A DNA stretch of 64,000 bases, from assembly GCF_000973625.1 (NCBI RefSeq), contig NZ_CP007501.1:1240001-1304000 (forward strand). Direction: 5' to 3'. Below the pieces are notes generated by a model, which did not search any database, was not told the DNA's origin, and saw nothing but the letters and a program-made list of their open reading frames with translations. A program made the translations under genes and the position numbers. This DNA is from Polynucleobacter duraquae. GTDB lineage: Bacteria; Pseudomonadota; Gammaproteobacteria; Burkholderiales; Burkholderiaceae. This document shows, one piece after another, positions 51,919 to 64,000 of this stretch (the stretch's first letter is position 1; every line of letters begins with the position of its first letter).

Positions 51919-52860
51919 TTAGGCTGCCCTGAGAAGCTCTTTGGGGAGGGAAAAATTCACCGTTTCTTCAATTCCCTGGAGTGGTGAAACAGTTCCACTA
52001 GAAAATAGGCCAATAGCCTCAACGATTTGGGCTGTTAATGCCTCTGGGGCGGAGGCCCCTGCTGTTACCCCAATATTACGAACCCCGTCAAACCACTGCC
52101 TTTGAAGTTGCGAGGGGTCATCCACTAAATAGGCGGGCACATTCATGCTTTCAGCCAACTCTTGAAGACGCTTTGAGTTAGAGCTGTTTGGACTACCTAC
52201 TACTACCACTAAATCGACTTGGGGAACCATTGCTTTGACTGCATCCTGACGATTCTGAGTGGCATAGCAAATATCCTGGCGTTTTGGTGCATGAATATTG
52301 GGGAACTTTTCCACTAATGCATTGGTGATTTCTTGCGTTTCATCAACCGATAAAGTCGTTTGAGTGACGTAAGCTATCAGCTCATCTTCTTCAAAGTGAA
52401 GCTGGGCGACATCTTGCACGCACTCAATCAAATAGATTGAAGAATCTATCTGGCCCATCGTACCCTCAACCTCTGGGTGACCACGATGTCCAATCATGAT
52501 GATTTGATATCCACGCTCTTTTAAGCGGACTACTTCGGCATGCACCTTAGCAACCAAAGGACAGGTGGCATCAAATACCTTGAATTGACGATTATTCGCT
52601 TCCATTCTGACAGCCTGCGAAACTCCATGTGCACTAAAAATCAGAATGGCGCCCTGAGGAACATGCTCCAATTGGTTAATGAAGACTACGCCACGAGATT
52701 CGAAATCTTTAACAACATAGGCATTGTGAATGATTTCATGTCGAACATATATGGGAGCACCATAAATTCTGAGAGCCTCCTCAACTATCAGAATAGCCCT
52801 TTCAACTCCGGCACAAAAACCGCGGGGTTGAGCTAAGAAAATAGTTTTAGTTGAAGGCAT
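51919..52860 (-). CDS. ispH: 4-hydroxy-3-methylbut-2-enyl diphosphate reductase
   Basis: A 313-residue [4Fe-4S] enzyme making IPP and DMAPP in the last MEP step. Cluster cysteines are seen in PRGFCAGVERA (Cys16), DATCPLVAKVH and DICYATQNRQ; the catalytic Glu region is HPEVEGTMGQ, and GSPNSSNSKRL binds substrate. It follows puhE by 12 bases, making it the tail of the bchB-ispH run. As with dxs, isoprenoid supply is wired to pigment synthesis. Confidence 0.95.
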   Translation of the reverse strand: MPSTKTIFLAQPRGFCAGVERAILIVEEALRIYGAPIYVRHEIIHNAYVVKDFESRGVVFINQLEHVPQGAILIFSAHGVSQAVRMEANNRQFKVFDATCPLVAKVHAEVVRLKERGYQIIMIGHRGHPEVEGTMGQIDSSIYLIECVQDVAQLHFEEDELIAYVTQTTLSVDETQEITNALVEKFPNIHAPKRQDICYATQNRQDAVKAMVPQVDLVVVVGSPNSSNSKRLQELAESMNVPAYLVDDPSQLQRQWFDGVRNIGVTAGASAPEALTAQIVEAIGLFSSGTVSPLQGIEETVNFSLPKELLRAA

Positions 52861-52872
52861 ATTCGAATCAAA

Positions 52873-53631
52873 TTAGTGATTTTTTTTGTAACCCCACTTC
52901 CAAAGCAGCTCACTTGGAAACGGCAGAATTAAAAAGAGATGCTCTAATAAACCAAGAGCCAGTAGGGTTCCTAGCAAAGCATATGAGGCCCTATCAAAGG
53001 GAGAAGAATCCACTCCAGCACTAGACCAAATCGGAATCAATATCATCACAGAAACTAAGATAGAAAATGGCATTAGACAATTCATTGCCCTGCGTCTGAA
53101 ATAGGTCACCAAGTACTGCAAGTGTTGCGGCAAGAACGATTCATTAAAATTAAGGACGCCCAAGAAGATATTGATCTTCGTGCTTTGGCGCATACCCCAT
53201 AGAATGATAAAGGTCCAAAATCCGGTTTGATTCACGGAATCTAAGTTAATGAAAAATAGAATCGCTCCCAAGCTGAGTAATGCCAGCTCGTGATAATTAA
53301 TTGTCTGAAATGCGTACCAAGCTCTTGTCATGGGACTTAGTCCGCTAGGACATTCTGAGCGCCGTGATCCAGTGATGTAGCCCAAGAGAAAGGCCAGCTC
53401 TTGCCAACCCCAAATAATGATTGCGCAAGTAAATGAACAATAAGCACCAGCGATCGTTGCCTGCTGACTGGAGATAGATAAACCCCAAAAGGCTAGTAAT
53501 AAAACTCCAACCGAGGCTACAAATATAGATTTAAAAAAGCGCTTTGGAAGGCTATGCACCTTCAGAATAAGCCCTGTACTAAACCACCATATAAAGATGG
53601 TGAATATCAGCGGGCTTATCCAGAAATACAT
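52873..53631 (-). CDS. puhE: Photosynthetic complex assembly protein PuhE (DUF3623)
   Basis: A 252-residue membrane protein with about seven hydrophobic segments. GWQELAFLLGYITGSRRSECP, INYHELALL and RQSTKINIFLGVLNFNESFLPQHLQYL are conserved PuhE blocks. PuhE influences the amount of reaction centre and light-harvesting complex in Rhodobacter. It lies six bases after acsF. Confidence 0.92.
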   Translation of the reverse strand: MYFWISPLIFTIFIWWFSTGLILKVHSLPKRFFKSIFVASVGVLLLAFWGLSISSQQATIAGAYCSFTCAIIIWGWQELAFLLGYITGSRRSECPSGLSPMTRAWYAFQTINYHELALLSLGAILFFINLDSVNQTGFWTFIILWGMRQSTKINIFLGVLNFNESFLPQHLQYLVTYFRRRAMNCLMPFSILVSVMILIPIWSSAGVDSSPFDRASYALLGTLLALGLLEHLFLILPFPSELLWKWGYKKNH

Positions 53632-53637
53632 ATTGAA

Positions 53638-54714
53638 TTACCAAACGGGTGCCATGCGAATATCGCTCGGTAATTCATTTGGAACTACTGGCAAGGTGTA
53701 GATGCGCAGGAAGGTAGCAGTTGCTGCAATTGCAAGAGCGCCTCGCTTCATAAATGATAAAACACCCCCAACCTGCTTTAGGCGATCCACTTCATCGGAT
53801 ATCTTTCTGAGATTTTCAAAGCCTTCCCACATCCGAGGGTCATCCAGATTGATAGTGAAAGGGAAAACCTGCTTAGTAATGTCAGAAGTAATTTCTAATA
53901 CCTTACGGTCATAGTCTGTTGGTGATACCCCAAGTGCTTTATGAAACTCAGGTCTGGAATGGTCGCGCACATACATCGTTGCGTATACCGCCAATAAGAA
54001 GAAACGAATCCACAGTCGATTGCCGCCATTGAGCAACTTCGGAGTGGAGCGCATTAATAAGGCAAAGGCTTCGCCATGACGGAATTCATCATTACACCAT
54101 TTCTCAAACCAGAGAAAAATAGGATGAAAGCGCAATTCAGGTTTATTTTGAATAATTCGATAAATCGTGATGTAGCGTGCGTAGCCAATTTTTTCAGATA
54201 AGTAAGTTGCATAAAAAATAAACTTTGGCTTAAAGAAAGTATATTTTTTAGTCCTAGCTAAAAATCCTAGATCAACTCCAATACCAAAATCTTTGAGCCA
54301 TTGATTAATAAAACCGGCATGCCTACTCTCATCACGAGCCATGTAAGAGAACAAGTCTTTTAAGTCGGGATTCTTAATCGACTTTTTAATCTCAGAATAG
54401 AGAACACAACCTGAGAACTCTGAAGTAATTGAACTGATTAAGAAATCTAAAAACTCTTGGTACAGGCCCTCTGGCAAGTGGGAGTAGTCTTTAGACATAT
54501 CGTCGGGACGCTGAAAGTGAGTCTGATTAATATCTGACTCAAATTCTTGCATGAGCTTATCCCACTCAGGTTTTACTGAGCTGATATCAAAACGATCCAT
54601 CTCATCAAAATCAGTGGTGTAGAAGCGAGGACTTAAGATCGTACTTTCTAGCGCGCGATCGGTTGATTCATTAATGGGGCGAACCGCTTCCATGGTGGGG
54701 GCATTAGCGCTCAT
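53638..54714 (-). CDS. acsF: Oxygen-dependent Mg-protoporphyrin IX monomethyl ester cyclase
   Basis: A 358-residue diiron enzyme that forms ring E of bacteriochlorophyll with O2. The two iron-ligand motifs are DESRH (128-132) and DEFRH (209-213), each with a glutamate upstream (as in [12 protein letters not shown]). Using AcsF rather than the anaerobic BchE marks aerobic pigment synthesis; no bchE is seen here. The gene overlaps orf117 by four bases. Confidence 0.97.
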   Translation of the reverse strand: MSANAPTMEAVRPINESTDRALESTILSPRFYTTDFDEMDRFDISSVKPEWDKLMQEFESDINQTHFQRPDDMSKDYSHLPEGLYQEFLDFLISSITSEFSGCVLYSEIKKSIKNPDLKDLFSYMARDESRHAGFINQWLKDFGIGVDLGFLARTKKYTFFKPKFIFYATYLSEKIGYARYITIYRIIQNKPELRFHPIFLWFEKWCNDEFRHGEAFALLMRSTPKLLNGGNRLWIRFFLLAVYATMYVRDHSRPEFHKALGVSPTDYDRKVLEITSDITKQVFPFTINLDDPRMWEGFENLRKISDEVDRLKQVGGVLSFMKRGALAIAATATFLRIYTLPVVPNELPSDIRMAPVW

Positions 54715-55064
54715 ACTTCAATACCTTTGGTCACAATAAGGGGTTGGGTGTGCACTACTGCGCGCACTCTTGGATATTTTTTTGCTTGACTGAATCGAGT
54801 CGTGGAAAAGCTCACTTCGTATAACAAGGTAATTTCAAGTCTTGCGGTGAGATATACCCAAAAACGCGATAACCAGCCAGCCTTAGAAACTGTTGCCGTT
54901 CTTTGGTAACTCAAGACCTCACCAAACGGGATTTCTGTAATCGGATCATGGACTAGCACCTGATCTCCTGGACCGACTTGAATGCCGTCAAGATCCACAT
55001 GGGCGTATAGGTACTCTGAAGTATTGGACATATCTACAGAACATTTGACCAGCTGTTTAGACAT
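54711..55064 (-). CDS. Conserved small protein between puhC and acsF (orf117)
   Basis: A 117-residue soluble protein: [20 protein letters not shown], then [12 protein letters not shown] and [19 protein letters not shown], ending with [16 protein letters not shown]. It is coupled on both sides, TAATG with puhC and ATGA with acsF. In alphaproteobacteria the gene beside acsF can encode BciE, an accessory subunit of the cyclase, but I cannot confirm homology by eye. No catalytic motif is evident. Confidence 0.8.
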   Translation of the reverse strand: MSKQLVKCSVDMSNTSEYLYAHVDLDGIQVGPGDQVLVHDPITEIPFGEVLSYQRTATVSKAGWLSRFWVYLTARLEITLLYEVSFSTTRFSQAKKYPRVRAVVHTQPLIVTKGIEV

Positions 55065-55510
55065 TATTGCCCCGCGCTATTTAAAAATGCAGCAAATTGC
55101 GCTGCGTTATCTCGACCAAATGATTCCAAATCAATCCGATTGCCCGTTGCTAGATCTACTAAAGTCAACCTACCATCAGATCGACTCATTAATTCAAATG
55201 CATCATCGCTAGTAATTTGCTGAATGCGACGTTCACGAGCCAAAGCCCGCAAAATGCCCCGTACAAAACCAGCCTGACCTTCGACTTGTGCAATCATTTT
55301 CCCACTTGAAGCCGATATAACACCTACCGATCCATCAGGGAGATCCCTAAAAAACAGTGTTTTTTTCGCGATCACACTGGCATCTACCTGAATTTCCGAC
55401 TTACCTGACTGAACGACATTGGCAACCACGAAAACTACCCCCACCAAAACGATGACTACGAATAGTGCAATATAGTTTTGGATGCGGATAGTATTCATAC
55501 GCAAAATCAT
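55064..55510 (-). CDS. puhC: Photosynthetic complex assembly protein PuhC
   Basis: A 148-residue protein with a single N-terminal membrane anchor (YIALFVVIVLVGVVFVVANV) and a periplasmic domain containing FFRDLPDGSVGVISASSG and GFVRGILRALARER, typical of PuhC. It is needed for normal reaction centre-LH1 levels. It overlaps puhB by four bases. Confidence 0.92.
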   Translation of the reverse strand: MILRMNTIRIQNYIALFVVIVLVGVVFVVANVVQSGKSEIQVDASVIAKKTLFFRDLPDGSVGVISASSGKMIAQVEGQAGFVRGILRALARERRIQQITSDDAFELMSRSDGRLTLVDLATGNRIDLESFGRDNAAQFAAFLNSAGQ

Positions 55511-56187
55511 GCTGCTTCTACCCCTGAGTAAGGCGTATTCATCATGGCTGGATTGCGTTGAGCAGCTTGAACTGATCGAGCAATGACATTATTCTGGGTA
55601 GCCCAAGCATCAACCAAAATTTTGGCTACTTCGGAACAATTTTTAATGCACCGGAGAGTAGGCTGAGGGCTGGCCCAGTGAGATGGTCTTGAATGCGGCC
55701 ATAAATGAAATATCGCAATTTTTGTTTCTTTACCTAACTTCAGAGAAATATCTCCCGTACCCTGCTTAGTGACACCGCAATCAGCCGACTCAATCATCTT
55801 GAGGGGGAAATTGAAAGTCATATTCAACACAATCCCAATCCGCATCACTACGCGCTTATTAGTAATGGTGTAGACCGCAGTGGATGCCATGAGATAAGCA
55901 AGCAAGGCAACAAGAGATAAGCCAATGGCTGAAAAAATCGCAATCCTCAAGGAGGAGAAAAATATCGCACTGAAGGCTTCACCATCAGTAACACCTGTAA
56001 CAATCTGATAGAGCAAAATCAAGCCAAAATAAATCAATAGCCCTCTGAAATGAAACACTCGCAGAAGCATCGCCTTTACATCAGGTGAGCCCTGCCACAA
56101 AATACGCTCACCCGCAGGTAACTTTTCTGGAAGTCCCAGCTCTGGCTCAAACTCATGCTCTGGACTACTAGGAATGTTCAGGCTCAT
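55507..56187 (-). CDS. puhB: Photosynthetic complex assembly protein PuhB
   Basis: A 226-residue membrane protein with a cytoplasmic N-terminus (EKLPAGERILWQGSPD) and about three hydrophobic segments, then the PH-like region TNKRVVMRIGIVLNMTFNFPLKMIES. PuhB dimers help assemble the reaction centre. It overlaps puhA by four bases (ATGA). Confidence 0.94.
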   Translation of the reverse strand: MSLNIPSSPEHEFEPELGLPEKLPAGERILWQGSPDVKAMLLRVFHFRGLLIYFGLILLYQIVTGVTDGEAFSAIFFSSLRIAIFSAIGLSLVALLAYLMASTAVYTITNKRVVMRIGIVLNMTFNFPLKMIESADCGVTKQGTGDISLKLGKETKIAIFHLWPHSRPSHWASPQPTLRCIKNCSEVAKILVDAWATQNNVIARSVQAAQRNPAMMNTPYSGVEAA

Positions 56188-56948
56188 AATAGTGGCTCTT
56201 GGCGTTCAGGTGTTGCATACAGAGTGCCGGCACCATAGTAGGCCATGATCTTATCTTCTTCCAGCAAGGTAATTTCCTCTGGATTTTTTGTTTTTGGCAC
56301 AGCTGCAAACTGATCCGCAAGGATTGATTTCACTTGAATGTCTTGCTTGCCAATACGTGAGAAATTGATTGGCAATAAGACTGTCGTACCCTTTGCATCA
56401 ACCTCTAGATAACGAATCAGCATTTCCATATGGTCAACCCAGACGTCTTTCACAACGCCTGCTTTATTACCATCAGCACCGATAACGCTCAGGCCAATCG
56501 GATTAGTGTCTTGCTTTGCAATTGCAAAATCGTTTAACTTCCTCAGCGGACGAATGCGTGCGTGACCCTCTAGATCGTAATCAACATGATCAGCACGGGG
56601 TGCATAAGAGCCTGGCCCTACTCCTGCCAATAATGGATTGCCAATTGGGGCAATAGGAGCGCCATTCCACGGATGAATTGGCTCTGCTGAAAGCTGCTCT
56701 GTATCCGGCGGAGTTTCTAAGGGGGCGTAATAAGTTTTGCCGAATTCAGTGACATATTTTTTCGTCTTTGGCATACCTAAAATGCCACCCTCGCGTCGAA
56801 CCTTGCCAAAGCGTTCGGTTTCAAGTGGGAAACCCTCTCTCTTCCCTTCTAATGTTAGGTATATCACTAGACCAACAAAAAAAAGTAGAAATAGATAAAA
56901 CGCTAATTGAGCGACATCTATATATTGTGTAATTGCACCAGTACCCAT
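56184..56948 (-). CDS. puhA: Reaction centre H subunit
   Basis: A 254-residue H subunit of the type II photosynthetic reaction centre. The single N-terminal helix AQLAFYLFLLFFVGLVIYLT is followed by EGKREGFPLE, and the large cytoplasmic PRC-barrel domain has SVIGADGNKAGVVKDVWVDHMEMLIRYLEV. It caps the L and M subunits (pufL, pufM, not in the window) and helps channel protons to QB. It is 22 bases downstream of lhaA. Confidence 0.97.
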   Translation of the reverse strand: MGTGAITQYIDVAQLAFYLFLLFFVGLVIYLTLEGKREGFPLETERFGKVRREGGILGMPKTKKYVTEFGKTYYAPLETPPDTEQLSAEPIHPWNGAPIAPIGNPLLAGVGPGSYAPRADHVDYDLEGHARIRPLRKLNDFAIAKQDTNPIGLSVIGADGNKAGVVKDVWVDHMEMLIRYLEVDAKGTTVLLPINFSRIGKQDIQVKSILADQFAAVPKTKNPEEITLLEEDKIMAYYGAGTLYATPERQEPLL

Positions 56949-56970
56949 TTTTCTCTCCCTCTTTAATAAA

Positions 56971-58401
56971 CTAGCTTGGAAAATCCGCTAGGCCAAACTT
57001 ACTCATTTTTGAAATATCCAGGTTTCGCTTTTTGGCTACTAGTGGACCCAACGCAATCAAAGTAATAAACAACAAATAAATCTCAATGTGATAAACAAAG
57101 CTATACCCTGTAGCGGGATTCATTAATGTGGTGCCGATCACTCCGCCCATCGCTAAATCGGAGACGAGATCACGAATAACTCCTCCCAGTGACATACCAA
57201 TTCCAGAGCAGGTTGCTGTTACCGCTCCCCACGCACCAATGACCATCCCAGTTTTATTCTCCTGATCCATACTCATGGCAATAGTGAGCGTACTCACTGC
57301 AAATAATCCTCCACCAAATCCGATCAGAAGTGCACCTAATCTAAAGAGATTGGGTGAACCTAATGGCTCTGAAAATATCACCATGGAGAAGGCAATCAGC
57401 CCAAGCAGGAGACCAGATGCAGCAATTCTGTAGGCGTTATAACCCTTGCTTAGCCAGCGCGCTGATAAGGTAAATGCCAGTAAAGATCCGCAGGCAATCA
57501 GCGCAGTTAAAAAGCTAGTAGCAGATACATCTAATAAGAGTATTTCTCCACCATAGGGCTCCAAGATAATGTCTTGCATGCTAAAGGCAGTGGTACCAAG
57601 TCCCAGCATGATCAGAAAACGACGAACCTGTGGCGCCTTAATGAACTCGCTCCAACTTTGTGAGAATTTGGGCTGAACAATAGATGGCGCAGTATTTTTA
57701 GGCTGCCTTGCTTCTTGCTTCCACAAGGCAAATAAATTGAGTAATAAGGTAATGAGTGCAACTCCCTGAATCACCTTAATTAGCTGAATCGGGCTAAATG
57801 GGTCCAAGAAGACGCTGAACATCACGCCACTTAAGACCATGCCGAATAGCAACATGACATACATCATTGCTACAACACGGGGACGATTCTTTGCGTCTGC
57901 TAAATCTGTTGCGAGAGCTAAGCCAGCAGTTTGAGTAGTTTGCATACCCGCGCCGACTAGTAAAAATGCTAATGCACTGCCAAGGTAGCTAAACCAAGCT
58001 GGCCAATGGGTATCTCCAGACAGAATGATGAGCGCAAAAGGCATGATGGCCAAGCCACCAAACTGCAACCAAGTCCCGATCCAAATATAAGGAACTCTTC
58101 TCCAGCCCAATATGGATCGATGGGTATCTGACTTATGGCCAATCAAGGCCCTAAATGGAGCAAAGATGAGTGGGAGGGCAACCATTAAGGCTACCATCCA
58201 AGCATCCATGTGTAACTCAACAATCATGACTCGGTTTAAGGTGCCAACCAATAAGGCAGTAGCCATACCTACCGAAACTTGAAACAAAGATAGTCTTAAG
58301 AGGCGGCTCAGAGGTAAATCTGGGGTCGCCACGTCAGCAAAAGGCAGAAAGCGAGGATCAATCCTCGTCCATGTCTTAGCCATCTTTGACAAATTGATCA
58401 T
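56971..58401 (-). CDS. lhaA: Light-harvesting 1 assembly protein LhaA (PucC family)
   Basis: A 476-residue twelve-helix transporter-like protein. VGTLNRVMIVELHMDAWMVALMVALP, HRSILGWRRVPYIWIGTW and MQDIILEPYGGEIL are LhaA/PucC signatures. Position between bchM and puhA is that of LhaA. It assists LH1 assembly, probably by delivering bacteriochlorophyll. It overlaps bchM by four bases and is a paralogue of the 442-residue bch2 product. Confidence 0.94.
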   Translation of the reverse strand: MINLSKMAKTWTRIDPRFLPFADVATPDLPLSRLLRLSLFQVSVGMATALLVGTLNRVMIVELHMDAWMVALMVALPLIFAPFRALIGHKSDTHRSILGWRRVPYIWIGTWLQFGGLAIMPFALIILSGDTHWPAWFSYLGSALAFLLVGAGMQTTQTAGLALATDLADAKNRPRVVAMMYVMLLFGMVLSGVMFSVFLDPFSPIQLIKVIQGVALITLLLNLFALWKQEARQPKNTAPSIVQPKFSQSWSEFIKAPQVRRFLIMLGLGTTAFSMQDIILEPYGGEILLLDVSATSFLTALIACGSLLAFTLSARWLSKGYNAYRIAASGLLLGLIAFSMVIFSEPLGSPNLFRLGALLIGFGGGLFAVSTLTIAMSMDQENKTGMVIGAWGAVTATCSGIGMSLGGVIRDLVSDLAMGGVIGTTLMNPATGYSFVYHIEIYLLFITLIALGPLVAKKRNLDISKMSKFGLADFPS

Positions 58402-59099
58402 GATACTTTTTCAATCTCCATGAGTTGTGACTTATAAAAACCACTAGAAACTAATTGGGTGTGGGGAATTTTCCAATCCACAAACCAGGGTGATTGATTA
58501 ATCAACTTACTTAACTTCACTTGACTAATGGGCTCGATGAACGGCGCCCGATCTTTTCTCGGAAACAGACGGCCAACACGAATCATCACTTCCAAAGGCA
58601 AGGTACTTGGTGCAAAAGTAAATACAATCTTTTTAGAAACCCGGGGCGCTAGCTTCTCTAATACAACCAACATATCAGCAGCGCAGTAATGGATCATGGA
58701 ATCCATACCAACAACGTAATCAAATTCACCTAAGCTGTCATCGAGCATATCGCCGGACCTGAAGTCAATATTTTGACGATCGGCAGGAGCAATTCTTTCT
58801 TTAGCCAATTCAATTAGATTGGGTGATAAATCAATCGCAACAACACTCGCTCCTTTTTGGGCTAACTCAAGAGCCAAAGCACCAGTGCCGCAGCCCGCAT
58901 CCAAAATTCGCCTTCCAGCTAATGACTCTGGTAGGCGAGCAATCAGATTTGAGCGCATTTGATCGCGCCCTGCTCTGACTGTTGCTCTAATTCCACTAAC
59001 CGGAGCATCAGAAGTTAATTTTGCCCAAGCATCATTTGCAGTCCGATCAAAATAGTCCTGCAACTTACTACGTCTATTTAAATAAGAAATAGCGCTCAT
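58398..59099 (-). CDS. bchM: Mg-protoporphyrin IX methyltransferase
   Basis: A 233-residue SAM-dependent O-methyltransferase that makes the monomethyl ester used by AcsF. The SAM site is LDAGCGTG (66-73), preceded by the BchM-type N-terminus YFDRTANDAW; MIHYCAADM and FTFAPSTLPLEVMIRVGRLFPRKDRAP are characteristic. It starts two bases after bchL. Confidence 0.95.
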   Translation of the reverse strand: MSAISYLNRRSKLQDYFDRTANDAWAKLTSDAPVSGIRATVRAGRDQMRSNLIARLPESLAGRRILDAGCGTGALALELAQKGASVVAIDLSPNLIELAKERIAPADRQNIDFRSGDMLDDSLGEFDYVVGMDSMIHYCAADMLVVLEKLAPRVSKKIVFTFAPSTLPLEVMIRVGRLFPRKDRAPFIEPISQVKLSKLINQSPWFVDWKIPHTQLVSSGFYKSQLMEIEKVS

Positions 59100-59101
59100 A
59101 A

Positions 59102-63784
<4,683 letters not shown>

Positions 63785-63795
<11 letters not shown>

Positions 63796-64000
63796 AGTGA
63801 GCCTTTGCATCGTAGAGCGTTTCAATAGTGATATGGCTAATGCCATGCTCAACTGCGAACTTCTCGGTATTGCGTCGTGCTTTGCCTCTAACAAAGAATG
63901 GAATCTTTCCCAATTCTTTTTCTGCTTCTGCATCCCATAAATTCGCTGGCTCTGTACCGCTAAATATTTCAGCATTTACCTGTGTGTGGCTGACTACTGG
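63785..64000 (-). CDS. bchB: Light-independent protochlorophyllide reductase subunit B (C-terminus only)
   Basis: A partial gene cut by the window edge: 71 residues and a TAA at 63787-63785. The end [20 protein letters not shown] followed by [16 protein letters not shown] is the diagnostic C-terminal domain of BchB/ChlB. BchB holds part of the NB-cluster and binds protochlorophyllide. Gene order bchB-bchH-bchL-bchM predicts bchN and bchF just beyond the edge. Confidence 0.93.

Noticed and set aside
63796..63975. 60-codon upstream extension of bchH
   Set aside because: The region is the bchB C-terminus in another frame; the extension has no BchH-like features and the internal ATG gives the standard N-terminus.

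Overview
The window reads as a stretch of a betaproteobacterial chromosome, most likely a Polynucleobacter-type freshwater member of the Burkholderiaceae. This is inferred from the moderate-GC, densely packed gene style, the betaproteobacterial flavour of the formate dehydrogenase locus, and an aerobic-type bacteriochlorophyll gene set (oxygen-dependent AcsF cyclase). I could not run a similarity search, so the genus is an inference. No rRNA, tRNA, CRISPR array, IS element or phage gene was seen, and no gap between genes exceeds about 190 bases.

Layout. (1) 1-3.5 kb: housekeeping and redox genes (FAD reductase, PuuD-type membrane protein, Fe-SOD, 3-hydroxybutyrate dehydrogenase). (2) 3.5-18.3 kb: a catabolic island with a three-subunit molybdenum hydroxylase and its CoxG-like partner, a divergent TetR regulator, a VOC protein, a flavin monooxygenase related to hydroxypyridine hydroxylases, a five-gene Liv-type ABC importer, an acyl-CoA dehydrogenase and a family III CoA-transferase. 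The set looks like uptake and ring attack of an (N-hetero)aromatic compound followed by CoA-dependent breakdown. (3) 18.3-20.7 kb: a tightly overlapping bfd-like / EEP phosphatase / cardiolipin synthase operon. (4) 20.8-32.8 kb: a tungstate-type permease and ATPase facing a large membrane-bound, Tat-exported formate dehydrogenase locus with maturation genes (TorD chaperone, polyferredoxin, DUF3305, DUF3306, Mrp). (5) 33-35.5 kb: copper chaperone and copper ATPase. (6) 35.5-42.3 kb: envelope glycan/lipid genes (DUF3047 lipoprotein, GT39, YbhN-like, GT9, PAP2), then rlmJ and psiE.

(7) 42.4-64 kb: half of a photosynthesis gene cluster, all on the minus strand. One long run is bchB(partial)-bchH-bchL-bchM-lhaA-puhA-puhB-puhC-orf117-acsF-puhE-ispH. 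A second is bchG-bch2-bchP-tspO-hemA-dxs-bciB, followed by an aerR-like B12-domain regulator. Nearly every junction overlaps or is a few bases wide. The second run is preceded by a 30-base palindrome containing a perfect PpsR/CrtJ core (TGT-N12-ACA) over a TTGACA -35 box. Genes for precursor supply (hemA for 5-aminolevulinate, dxs and ispH for isoprenoids) are built into the cluster, so tetrapyrrole and phytyl-chain supply are probably co-regulated with bacteriochlorophyll synthesis. puf and crt genes are not in the window. Formate oxidation and light harvesting would both add energy to heterotrophic growth.
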